Shown here: positions 1 through 5,427 of the stretch, piece by piece
Layout of the letters: each line of letters starts with the position of its first letter
Numbering within the stretch: the first letter of the stretch is position 1
Assembly: GCA_002501605.1 (NCBI GenBank)
Contig: DANW01000043.1
Location: forward strand, 1-5,769
Direction: 5' to 3'
Length of the DNA stretch: 5,769 bases
Source: Euryarchaeota archaeon UBA28
GTDB lineage: Archaea; Thermoplasmatota; Poseidoniia; Poseidoniales; Thalassarchaeaceae
Made by a program: the position numbers and the translations under genes
The notes under the pieces: generated by a model
The model's database searches: none
The model's input: the letters and a program-made list of their open reading frames with translations, nothing else
What the model was told of the DNA's origin: nothing

Positions 1-23
1 ATGTAAACATAACCCGAATTCAT
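1..23 (-). CDS. Possible start of a further gene in the minus-strand operon (partial)
   Basis: Seven nucleotides after the stop of the membrane kinase-like gene there is an ATG preceded by the purine-rich stretch GAGGAAAGG, and the frame stays open to the window edge, giving MNSGYVY. The tight spacing copies that of the other genes in this operon, so a fourth co-transcribed gene is plausible. Only seven codons are visible, so no function can be proposed and the ATG may be chance. Confidence 0.35.
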
Positions 24-30
24 CCTTTCC

Positions 31-675
31 TCACAGGAATGGGAGTAAGATGACCAGTGCAGAAAGGGGGAATAGAACCATTGTTGCATTGTCATCAATG
101 TACCTTAGTTTTGGAACTTCTCCGGCAACGGTTAGAGGGGCCAATAATAGTGATGCTAGGATAGGAGTTCCAATCCAGAAATGACATCCAATCCATACTG
201 CATATGATGTCAATAATCCAACGTAAATTGCCATTTTTAGATTCTGTTTCTTTCTCTTAATTTCGCCCATTATGGGGTCAACAAAAGTTAGACCAAATAT
301 TATTGGAATCCCATATAGTCCTGCATTCAAACCGGTTTTACCGTCATCAGGAGAAATCAATAATGCTAATGCAACTGCAAAACCTCCCCATGCTAAAGCT
401 GAGATTTGATTTGCCTCGTATTCCCTTTGCCCTATTATCACAATACCGAGCTTCAGTCTCAATACTTCAAGGAATAAGATGGCAATTACAATCAAGCTTA
501 CCAACTGCTCAGGATTCAATCCTACGTAGTCTGCCAAGTCTTGGCCCCTAGAATAGTAAATCAGGGGAATAAAGGCCATAATCATATGAGTGGCCCTTCT
601 TAGAGCGTGCCCTCCAAACCCTCCGATTGAGTGTTTTACATGATCTGTTTCGAAGTCCTCTAGCACATCACTCAT
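31..675 (-). CDS. Polyprenol (dolichol/phytol-type) kinase-like integral membrane protein
   Basis: Predicted 214-residue membrane protein with about six or seven hydrophobic segments (roughly residues 31-42, 58-80, 92-108, 118-137, 147-168, 170-183 and 198-213). Features shared with the CTP-dependent dolichol/phytol kinase and CDP-lipid synthase-like families are an N-terminal HALRRATH stretch (23-30), EVLRLK after the second membrane segment (70-75), an acidic-basic loop FVDPIMGEIKRKK (131-143), and a C-terminal E...IDDN...P pattern (185-203). Such enzymes phosphorylate polyprenols in the membrane, in archaea for glycosylation carrier lipid or prenol salvage; the substrate cannot be read here. 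The start at 675 is chosen because its ATG overlaps the meaB stop in ATGAGTGA, indicating translational coupling. A start at 738 would push 21 residues into meaB and is unlikely. Family assignment is moderate and rests on motifs only. Confidence 0.6.
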   Translation of the reverse strand: MSDVLEDFETDHVKHSIGGFGGHALRRATHMIMAFIPLIYYSRGQDLADYVGLNPEQLVSLIVIAILFLEVLRLKLGIVIIGQREYEANQISALAWGGFAVALALLISPDDGKTGLNAGLYGIPIIFGLTFVDPIMGEIKRKKQNLKMAIYVGLLTSYAVWIGCHFWIGTPILASLLLAPLTVAGEVPKLRYIDDNATMVLFPLSALVILLPFL

Positions 676-1567
676 TTTTCCACCCAGATAGAATATCCAA
701 ACCGTCTTCAAGTGAAATACTTCCGGTCTCAATATCATCTATGACTTGATTTAGCATCGGGGACGACATCAAGCGGTGGTCCCACAAAGATAGGAGCCTC
801 TCTCTAATTTTTATCCTACTCCTCCACAGTGGCGACTCGGAGCTCTGAATCAGCTGCATCATCTCTTCGATTCCATCGTTCCTCTCGGCAGATACCAGTA
901 ATACTTCAGGTGAGTCGTTTTCATTGCTAAAAGAGAATGCTGACCTAATATTTTCAGCTACCTTTAGTGCGCTGGGCACATCTGATTTATTCACTACTAC
1001 CAAATCTGCGAGTTCAATGATTCCAGCCTTCTCAGCCTGTATTATGTCTCCTCTATCTGGTCCATCCACTAGAACGATTTTATCCGCGAATGCTACAATT
1101 TTGATTTCTGACTGCCCGGATCCAACGGTCTCGATAATGATTTTCTCCCAGCCACAAGATGCTAATAATTTTGACATAGCCATCAAGGATGCGGAAATTC
1201 CCCCAGGATTTCCACGTGTCGATAGTGACCTAACAAAAACCCCTTCGCCTGAGTTAGCCGAATCCATCCTCACCCTGTCTCCGAGAAGTGCACCCCCTGT
1301 ACGAGGGGAGGATGGATCTATTGCTAGTACGGCTACTTTCTTTCCCCTATCCTTCCAGTAGCTGATTATTCTCCCGACTAACGTAGATTTTCCAACTCCT
1401 GGAGGGCCAGTAATACCCAAAATCATGTAGTCGTGATTTTCTTCTCCTTTGGACATCGCTAGTTCCTCTCCCTTCTCAATCATGGTAAGTAGTCTCGAGA
1501 GGTCCCTCCTACTACCTTCCAAGGCCGATTGTAGGAGTTTTTCTTTCCAGGTCAATTCCAATGCCAC
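668..1567 (-). CDS. meaB: Methylmalonyl-CoA mutase-associated GTPase (MeaB/MMAA/ArgK family)
   Basis: A 299-residue G3E-type P-loop GTPase that in known systems loads and protects adenosylcobalamin on methylmalonyl-CoA mutase. Visible parts are an N-terminal helical region (about 8-35), Walker A GPPGVGKS (54-61), the family hallmark DPSSPRTGGALLGDRVRM (84-101), FVRSLSTRGNPGG (111-123), ETVGSGQSE (146-154) and the base-specificity motif NKSD (193-196). Length is slightly below the usual 310-330, with a short C-terminal dimerisation part. The motif usually written ETVGVGQSE has Ser for the second Val, and the usual PGxGDxxQ segment reads GPDRGDIIQ (169-177). The start is GTG at 1567, which overlaps the preceding cobalamin-subunit gene by 16 bp and keeps the N-terminal helices expected in the family. 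The adjacent mutase subunit strongly supports the MeaB role rather than another G3E metallochaperone. Confidence 0.93.
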   Translation of the reverse strand: MALELTWKEKLLQSALEGSRRDLSRLLTMIEKGEELAMSKGEENHDYMILGITGPPGVGKSTLVGRIISYWKDRGKKVAVLAIDPSSPRTGGALLGDRVRMDSANSGEGVFVRSLSTRGNPGGISASLMAMSKLLASCGWEKIIIETVGSGQSEIKIVAFADKIVLVDGPDRGDIIQAEKAGIIELADLVVVNKSDVPSALKVAENIRSAFSFSNENDSPEVLLVSAERNDGIEEMMQLIQSSESPLWRSRIKIRERLLSLWDHRLMSSPMLNQVIDDIETGSISLEDGLDILSGWKNE

Positions 1568-1989
1568 CCATCATCGTTAAAGACTCCAATCGGTAGATTT
1601 TTTTCTATTCTAGACTCAGATTTTTCCAAAAAAGCTAGTATATCTTCGGTCTTTGAGCCGGGACCAAAAATAGCTCGAACTCCCTCCAAGAACATCTTTC
1701 CATGATCCCTCTCGGGAATTATCCCCCCAAGAAAAACCATGACATGTCCCATCCCAGATTCTCTCAATAGCTCGCATATTCGAGGCACTAGGACGTCATG
1801 AGCACCTGAAAGAGTAGATAATCCCAGAGCGGTTGCGTCTTCATCCATAACAATTCTTGATATTTCCTCCGGAGTCCTTCTTAGCCCGGTATATACAACC
1901 TCATGACCCCCGTCCCTCAGGGCCCTAGCGATGACCTTTGCACCCCTATCATGCCCATCGAGACCTGGTTTCGCCATTACGATCTTCAT
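1552..1989 (-). CDS. Methylmalonyl-CoA mutase small subunit, cobalamin-binding domain
   Basis: A 145-residue stand-alone B12-binding Rossmann-like domain. From the ATG at 1989 it begins MKIVMAKPGLDGHDRG, containing the DxHxxG motif whose His is the lower axial cobalt ligand, followed by GLSTLSGAH (the SxL segment) and FLGGIIPERD (the GG segment that contacts the nucleotide tail). In many archaea the mutase is split into a large TIM-barrel catalytic chain of about 550 residues and this small chain; together they isomerise (R)-methylmalonyl-CoA to succinyl-CoA. The large chain is not in the window. The frame stays open upstream to a TTG at 2040, but conservation begins at the 1989 ATG. The gene overlaps meaB by 16 bp and is transcribed away from pccB, so the two halves of the pathway share a control region. 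A different B12-dependent acyl-CoA mutase (for example ethylmalonyl- or isobutyryl-CoA) cannot be excluded without the large chain. Confidence 0.92.
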   Translation of the reverse strand: MKIVMAKPGLDGHDRGAKVIARALRDGGHEVVYTGLRRTPEEISRIVMDEDATALGLSTLSGAHDVLVPRICELLRESGMGHVMVFLGGIIPERDHGKMFLEGVRAIFGPGSKTEDILAFLEKSESRIEKNLPIGVFNDDGWHWN

Positions 1990-2093
1990 ACTTCGAAGTT
2001 CGCGAGTCGGTTGCCCTCCTTGAAACAACCGCAGACGCAAATTTGGGGGATATCATCAGGAATGCATATTGAGGTCCCGACGGATGGAGGGGC
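1990..2093. promoter_or_regulatory. Divergent promoter region between mutase and carboxylase operons
   Basis: This 104-bp gap separates the start codons of the two divergent operons and must hold both promoters. It contains a perfect 10-bp palindrome ACTTCGAAGT (1990-1999) touching the mutase-subunit ATG. It also contains an inverted repeat CGGTTG/CAACCG (2008-2013 and 2026-2031) with a 12-nt loop; on the minus strand that loop carries AAGGAGGG, a Shine-Dalgarno-like motif 24 nt before the ATG. These are seen directly; any operator role is inferred. Confidence 0.6.
2064..2071 (+). promoter_or_regulatory. Candidate archaeal TATA box for the pccB operon
   Basis: GCATATTG is centred about 26-27 nt before the pccB ATG. 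In archaea the TATA element lies about 25 nt before the transcription start, so initiation would fall at or just before the ATG, giving a leaderless or nearly leaderless mRNA. The GGAGGGG at 2086-2092 is too close to the ATG (1 nt) for ordinary Shine-Dalgarno use, which fits that view. The match to consensus is modest. Confidence 0.35.
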
Positions 2094-3647
2094 ATGGGTG
2101 CGGAAGATGCACGAGTTAGTGAGCTTCGCCGACGTAAGGCTCAAGCTGTAGCCGGAGGGGGTCAGGCAAGAGTCTCAGCACAGCATTCAAAGGGCAAATT
2201 AACAGCTAGAGAGAGGATTGAGTTACTTCTTGATGATGATTCCTTCATGGAGATAGACCCACTAGTTGAGCATAGATGCAGGGACTTTGACATGGATAGG
2301 AATGTAATTCCAGGAGATGGGGTCGTTTGTGGCCATGGCACAATTGGTGGGAGGACCGTATACTGCTTCGCGCAGGATTTCACAGTATATGGCGGTTCAT
2401 TGGGAGAAATGCATGGATTAAAGATATGCAAGGTACTTGATATGGCTCTAAAAACTGGTTCCCCAGTCATTGGATTGAACGATAGTGGAGGAGCGAGAAT
2501 TCAGGAAGGAGTTGCCAGTCTGGGATCATATGCTGAGATATTCTTTAGAAATGTCAGAGCAAGTGGAGTCATCCCCCAGATTTCTGTAATTATGGGACCA
2601 TGCGCGGGAGGGGCTGTATACTCGCCTGCAATCACGGACTTCGTAATAATGGTGGACCAAACATCACACATGTTCATAACTGGTCCGGAGGTCATTAAAA
2701 CGGTAACCAATGAAGAGGTTTCATTCGAAGATTTAGGTGGCTCCGCGACACACGCTACGAAGTCTGGAGTTACTCATTTCACGGCCAGTGACGATGAGTC
2801 GGCACTTGATCTGGTTAGAGATTTAGTCGAAATGCTCCCCCTCAATAACCTACAAAGAGCCCCAGTTCTACCTACAAATGACCCGGTTGATAGATCGTGC
2901 GACTCCTTGCAGGATTTAGTTCCAACGAATCCGAAGGAGCCATATGACATAGTGAGAGCAATCGAAGAAACGGTAGATGACGGTGCATTCCTTGAGGTAC
3001 AAGCAGAATTTGCCCGTAATATCGTAGTCGGATTTGCTAGACTTGGAGGCCATACTGTTGGAGTTGTCGCAAACCAACCGTTATTTCTAGCAGGTTGTCT
3101 AGATATTGATGCATCTGTAAAAGCAGCGAGATTTGTTAGGTTCTGTGACTCTTTCAATATTCCAATTCTTACATATGTAGACGTCCCAGGATTCCTTCCG
3201 GGCGCTAGTCAGGAATGGGGCGGAATAATTCGTCACGGTGCTAAGCTACTGTATGCATATGCCGAGGCGACTGTGCCGAAGCTAACTGTGATCACAAGAA
3301 AGGCTTACGGGGGAGCATATGATGTGATGTCATCGAAACACATCAGAGGAGACTATAATGTCGCGTGGCCATCTGCACAATTAGCGGTAATGGGGGCCGA
3401 GGGCGCAGTGCAAATAATTCACAGAAGGAGAATCGCTTCTTCGGGCAACCCCTCACAAGAAAGAGAGAGGTTGGTAGATGATTATGTTGAGACTTTCGCA
3501 AACCCCTACCGTGCTGCTTCACTGGGCTATTTGGATGATGTCATTCAACCAAGTGAAACCAGGACTGTTATGATTAAAGCACTGGGAGCACTACTGGAAA
3601 AGGAAGAGGTTAGGCCAGCTAGGAAGCATGGCAATATTCCACTTTAG
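2094..3647 (+). CDS. pccB: Propionyl-CoA carboxylase, carboxyltransferase (beta) subunit
   Basis: A 517-residue biotin-dependent acyl-CoA carboxyltransferase of normal length that moves the carboxyl group from carboxybiotin to propionyl-CoA, giving methylmalonyl-CoA. Both crotonase-like halves are present. The N-terminal half has GKLTARERIELLLD (34-47), NDSGGARIQEG (129-139) and GPCAGGAVYSPAITDF (168-183), with its ITGPEVIKT segment at 195-203. The C-terminal half has VDVPGFLPGASQEWGG (362-377) and RKAYGGAYDVMSSKH (402-416). Asp410 in AYDVM corresponds to the residue that favours propionyl-CoA in characterised Streptomyces PccB (Asp422), whereas acetyl-CoA-preferring relatives carry another residue there. 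The neighbouring methylmalonyl-CoA mutase components support the same substrate. The start fits the family N-terminus. It is the first gene of an operon with the small protein and biotin carrier downstream. Methylmalonyl-CoA decarboxylase alpha subunit is a related alternative, less likely with no sodium-pump beta subunit here. Confidence 0.95.
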   Translation: MGAEDARVSELRRRKAQAVAGGGQARVSAQHSKGKLTARERIELLLDDDSFMEIDPLVEHRCRDFDMDRNVIPGDGVVCGHGTIGGRTVYCFAQDFTVYGGSLGEMHGLKICKVLDMALKTGSPVIGLNDSGGARIQEGVASLGSYAEIFFRNVRASGVIPQISVIMGPCAGGAVYSPAITDFVIMVDQTSHMFITGPEVIKTVTNEEVSFEDLGGSATHATKSGVTHFTASDDESALDLVRDLVEMLPLNNLQRAPVLPTNDPVDRSCDSLQDLVPTNPKEPYDIVRAIEETVDDGAFLEVQAEFARNIVVGFARLGGHTVGVVANQPLFLAGCLDIDASVKAARFVRFCDSFNIPILTYVDVPGFLPGASQEWGGIIRHGAKLLYAYAEATVPKLTVITRKAYGGAYDVMSSKHIRGDYNVAWPSAQLAVMGAEGAVQIIHRRRIASSGNPSQERERLVDDYVETFANPYRAASLGYLDDVIQPSETRTVMIKALGALLEKEEVRPARKHGNIPL

Positions 3648-3652
3648 GTGAT
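3646..3652 (+). promoter_or_regulatory. Shine-Dalgarno AGGTGAT for the small carboxylase-associated protein
   Basis: AGGTGAT is fully complementary to the conserved ATCACCT near the archaeal 16S rRNA 3' end. It overlaps the TAG stop of pccB and lies 5 nt before the next ATG, so termination and re-initiation are closely linked. Confidence 0.7.
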
Positions 3653-3657
3653 TAAAC

Positions 3658-3852
3658 ATGGATAGTGAAAATCTACTAAAATTGAAGGTAGTTGCTATGA
3701 TGGCAGTAATTCTGGAAGAGTCAACAGGCGACTATCTCCAAGCTTCTGCTCAAAGGAATCCAGGTAGCGAATGGTCTGTTGATCATCGAAGAGTTGCAAT
3801 AGGCAGGAGGAGTCTTTCCAATTTCAAGTCAAAGCGAAGTTCTTCAAGGTGA
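3658..3852 (+). CDS. Small acyl-CoA carboxylase-associated protein (PccX/epsilon/OadG-like)
   Basis: A 64-residue protein encoded between the carboxyltransferase and the biotin carrier, 10 nt after the pccB stop and with a strong Shine-Dalgarno of its own. It has a short hydrophobic helix, roughly LKVVAMMAVILEE (9-21), then a polar middle with a Trp (SEWSVDHRR, about 37-45) and a basic tail ending KSKRSSSR. The plan (aliphatic/Ala helix followed by W...R..RR) resembles small auxiliary subunits found beside bacterial and archaeal acyl-CoA carboxylases and decarboxylases, such as haloarchaeal PccX, the actinobacterial epsilon subunit, and the tails of OadG/gamma-like proteins. In those systems the small chain helps hold or activate the complex. 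Homology is weak at this length, so the family link is an inference from pattern and gene position. The single helix is short and Met-rich, and it could be either amphipathic or membrane-associated. Confidence 0.6.
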   Translation: MDSENLLKLKVVAMMAVILEESTGDYLQASAQRNPGSEWSVDHRRVAIGRRSLSNFKSKRSSSR

Positions 3853-3853
3853 T
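3847..3853 (+). promoter_or_regulatory. Shine-Dalgarno AGGTGAT for the biotin carrier gene
   Basis: The same AGGTGAT as before the previous gene, here overlapping the TGA stop of the small protein and 3 nt before the carrier ATG. The shared block GGTGATTAAA is nearly identical at both junctions. Confidence 0.7.
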
Positions 3854-3856
3854 TAA

Positions 3857-4264
3857 ATGACAACCAAGAGGAAAATAATCATCGATGAAGAGGAGTTTGA
3901 AGTGCATCTATTGAATGATGGAGATGTCTGGAGAGTAATTGTAGATGGAAATGAGTTCTTAGTCAAGACTGATGGTACTGCCAGACAAAAAAAACCTAGG
4001 AAGCGTAAGGGAGCAAGAAAATCAGTTAAATCAGGAGTTGTTTCATCCCCGATCCCGGGAAAAATAGTATCTGTTTCTGTTGAAAATGGAAATTTAGTTT
4101 CGGAGGGGGATGTGGTATTGGTCTTAGAGGCGATGAAGATGCAAAATGAAATTCAGGCACCCATATCTGGCCTGATAACACAGATGGGTTGCGAGCCAGG
4201 CGATAGTATAGAGGCAAACTCTCCTTTATTGGTAATCGAACCTCAGAATATTGGGGAGTCTTAG
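3857..4264 (+). CDS. Biotin carboxyl carrier protein of propionyl-CoA carboxylase
   Basis: A 135-residue stand-alone carrier. Residues 1-40 form a small beta-rich region (KIIIDEEEFEVHL...WRVIVDGNEFLVKTDG) like the domain preceding biotinyl domains in archaeal carriers. Residues 42-58 are a very basic linker (KKPRKRKGARKS), unlike the Ala/Pro-rich linkers common elsewhere. Residues 60-130 are the biotinyl/lipoyl fold with SPIPGKI and the canonical EAMKM (91-95), so Lys94 is the predicted biotinylation site. The protein would shuttle carboxybiotin between a biotin carboxylase and PccB; the carboxylase subunit is not in this window. The gene lies 4 nt after the small accessory protein gene. An eight-A run at 3987-3994 falls in the linker, but the frame is intact on both sides. 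Confidence 0.93.
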   Translation: MTTKRKIIIDEEEFEVHLLNDGDVWRVIVDGNEFLVKTDGTARQKKPRKRKGARKSVKSGVVSSPIPGKIVSVSVENGNLVSEGDVVLVLEAMKMQNEIQAPISGLITQMGCEPGDSIEANSPLLVIEPQNIGES

Positions 4265-4270
4265 AGAGAT

Positions 4271-4280
4271 TTCAATAATA
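4271..4280 (+). promoter_or_regulatory. Candidate TATA-like element before the small Cys/His protein gene
   Basis: The A/T-only stretch TTCAATAATA lies 20-30 nt before the GTG start at 4300, in the 35-bp gap after the biotin carrier gene, the spacing expected for a leaderless archaeal transcript. No convincing Shine-Dalgarno precedes the GTG, which agrees with this. The gene could instead be read through from the carboxylase operon. Confidence 0.3.
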
Positions 4281-4299
4281 GATACCCTTAGCGTTAGAT

Positions 4300-4530
4300 G
4301 TGTCTAAGTGCGACTATCCAGGATGTACTGAGGGGAGCTTCATCATAAGTAGATTGTCGCCAGATGGCTTCCTTGTAAGCACAGGTAACAAAGCATACTC
4401 ATTTAGGGAAGCATACAAGAGGTTTGGCTACTGTGAAAAGCATCATGATAAATTGATGAGGTCAGTGTGGAATAGAGTCAGGGAATCTGATGGAAAAGGG
4501 GACGATCATGTAGCCCCCACTGCCATCTGA
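4300..4530 (+). CDS. Small Cys/His-rich protein, possible zinc binding, unknown function
   Basis: A 76-residue protein that I do not recognise. It starts with GTG and has Cys4 and Cys9 in CDYPGC near the N-terminus and Cys45, His48 and His49 in CEKHH. A C-x4-C plus C-x2-H arrangement could bind one zinc ion, with a beta-like middle (SFIISRLSPDGFLVSTGNKAYSF) and a helix-prone, charged C-terminal part (KLMRSVWNRVRESD). There is no signal peptide or membrane segment, so it is probably cytoplasmic. It follows the biotin carrier by 35 bp on the same strand and converges on aIF6, leaving only 2 bp between the stop codons. The ordered Cys/His spacing and the favourable context support a real gene, though it is short. 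Confidence 0.7.
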   Translation: MSKCDYPGCTEGSFIISRLSPDGFLVSTGNKAYSFREAYKRFGYCEKHHDKLMRSVWNRVRESDGKGDDHVAPTAI

Positions 4531-4532
4531 GA

Positions 4533-5201
4533 CTATATCAGACCCAATGCATCCTCGATTCTATTCATTTCTGGACCGGTTGATCCAGTACCTACCATTG
4601 CGTGTGAATCGCTAGCAGCACAACCCGAGCCAACGAAGGGCGAACCAAAGCTGACCGTTCCCACCATCAGTGGAACTCCCAAAGTACCTTCTATGATTTT
4701 AGCCTCTTCTGAAGTAATATCTGGATGGGCCAAGGCACCATTTGAGTTTGCTACCAGCATGCTTCCAACCGTATCATGCCCTGCGACCTTGCTTCTAACT
4801 ACCTTCACCCTGAGTACCTCCCCAATCATATCAGCACCGTCGGCCCCAGGGGGAACTACGGGACTAACGACTGCGCCTACTTCATTGCATTCAACAAGGT
4901 TTCCTGCTGCATTTACGCCACTTTGCATGACCACTACATCTCCGAAGCTAGTTAATTCGTCCAGATCTTCCTCAGTTGCAATGTCTGCGACTGCTATACC
5001 CTTACTATTTCCTTTCAGCAGACTACCAATCAAAGATGAGCCTCCAACCATGAATGGGTGGGTTTCAATTTCGAATGCAGTTTGGATTTCTTCTATAGCT
5101 TCATTGTCCAGTGACTTTGGTAGAAAAAGAACGTCACCGATAATAGATAAATAGACACCTACTTGACTGTGTCCCAAGATGTCGCCAGAAGAAATTCCCA
5201 T
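4533..5201 (-). CDS. eif6: Translation initiation factor aIF6
   Basis: A 222-residue archaeal homologue of eIF6, normal full length for the family. The factor binds the 50S subunit at the interface with the small subunit and blocks premature joining; in eukaryotes it also acts in late 60S maturation. The five-fold pentein repeat shows in recurring segments: SSLIGSLLKGNSKGIAVADI, a central NAAGNLVECNEVGAVVSPVV, SMLVANSNGALAHPDI, and the signature VGTVSFGSPFVGSGCAASD with TGPEMNRIEDALG at the C-terminus. The ATG at 5201 is preceded by GAGGGG 7 nt upstream. The gene lies downstream of 23S and 5S rRNA on the same strand, so its product acts on the particle made from the RNA just upstream. It converges with the small Cys/His protein gene with 2 bp between stops. 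Confidence 0.96.
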   Translation of the reverse strand: MGISSGDILGHSQVGVYLSIIGDVLFLPKSLDNEAIEEIQTAFEIETHPFMVGGSSLIGSLLKGNSKGIAVADIATEEDLDELTSFGDVVVMQSGVNAAGNLVECNEVGAVVSPVVPPGADGADMIGEVLRVKVVRSKVAGHDTVGSMLVANSNGALAHPDITSEEAKIIEGTLGVPLMVGTVSFGSPFVGSGCAASDSHAMVGTGSTGPEMNRIEDALGLI

Positions 5202-5208
5202 ACTGTTT

Positions 5209-5214
5209 CCCCTC
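5209..5214 (-). promoter_or_regulatory. Shine-Dalgarno of aIF6
   Basis: GAGGGG on the minus strand, 7 nt before the ATG at 5201, supports both this start and translation from a leadered mRNA. About 30 nt further upstream, ACTTATTC (near 5242-5249) is a weak TATA-like candidate for a promoter separate from the rRNA. Confidence 0.5.
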
Positions 5215-5263
5215 TGTTCTCCCTCATTGGGACGTATTTGAATAAGTACTTGTGCGGGGATTT

Positions 5264-5283
5264 GAACATCGCGAGCGATGTTC
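5264..5283 (-). repeat. Hairpin between 5S rRNA and aIF6
   Basis: GAACATCGC and GCGATGTTC form a perfect inverted repeat with two central bases, realistic as an 8-bp stem closed by a CUCG tetraloop. No U-rich tract follows, so it is not a typical terminator. Its first three bases (GAA) are also the last three of the stem that encloses 5S rRNA, so complete formation of both is mutually exclusive. Confidence 0.75.
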
Positions 5284-5292
5284 GAAAGAAAG
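5281..5292 (-). repeat. Downstream arm of the 5S-enclosing processing stem
   Basis: On the minus strand this reads CTTTCTTTCGAA and is the exact reverse complement of TTCGAAAGAAAG just before 5S rRNA (5416-5427). The two arms would extend the 5S terminal helix by 12 perfect pairs after a short internal mismatch, the type of structure that directs archaeal pre-rRNA trimming. Confidence 0.75.
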
Positions 5293-5294
5293 AA

Positions 5295-5413
5295 GGCACA
5301 ACGACGATCGTTCCCGTGGGCTCTCGCACCACAGTACAGGAGTCGACGCAGGAGGTCTTGACTTCCGGGTTCGATATGGGACCGGGTATTACCCCTCCGC
5401 TATGGTCGTGCTC
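5295..5413 (-). rRNA. rrf: 5S ribosomal RNA
   Basis: About 119 nt with archaeal 5S hallmarks on the minus strand: CCATAGCGGAGGGG near the 5' end, ACCCGGTCCCAT, CGAACCCGGAAGTCAAG, TGTACTGTGGTGCGAGAG and CCCACGGGAAC. The terminal helix is formed by GCACGAC (5405-5411) and GTTGTGC (5296-5302), which allows the ends to be placed to within a few bases. It lies about 70 nt downstream of 23S rRNA on the same strand. Open reading frames across it on both strands are chance. Confidence 0.93.
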
Positions 5414-5415
5414 AA

Positions 5416-5427
5416 CTTTCTTTCGAA
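5416..5427 (-). repeat. Upstream arm of the 5S-enclosing processing stem
   Basis: TTCGAAAGAAAG on the minus strand, two nucleotides before the predicted 5S 5' end, pairs perfectly over 12 bp with the arm at 5281-5292. Confidence 0.75.

Noticed and set aside
676..738. Upstream 21-residue extension of the membrane kinase-like protein
   Set aside because: It lies within meaB, has no family-like sequence, and the ATG at 675 overlapping the meaB stop explains the start better.
924..1361. 145-residue open frame opposite meaB
   Set aside because: Ser/Thr/Pro-rich low-complexity product typical of an antisense shadow of a conserved gene.
1990..2040. Alternative TTG start for the mutase small subunit at 2040
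   Set aside because: The added 17 residues show no conserved features, and the family N-terminus begins at the ATG at 1989.
1990..2093. Cobalamin riboswitch upstream of the B12-dependent mutase subunit
   Set aside because: The gap is too short and lacks the conserved B12-box and the needed helices; such riboswitches are also rare in archaea.
3987..3994. Run of eight A as a programmed frameshift or sequencing error in the carrier gene
   Set aside because: The frame is intact on both sides and encodes linker lysines followed by a normal biotinyl domain, and no alternative frame product is evident.
4693..5154. 153-residue open frame opposite aIF6
   Set aside because: Antisense to a clearly conserved gene, with biased Ser/Thr/Pro composition and no recognisable domain.
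5264..5283. Intrinsic terminator of the rRNA unit
   Set aside because: A stable hairpin exists but there is no following U-rich tract, and archaeal termination relies mainly on T-runs, so a terminator call is not supported.
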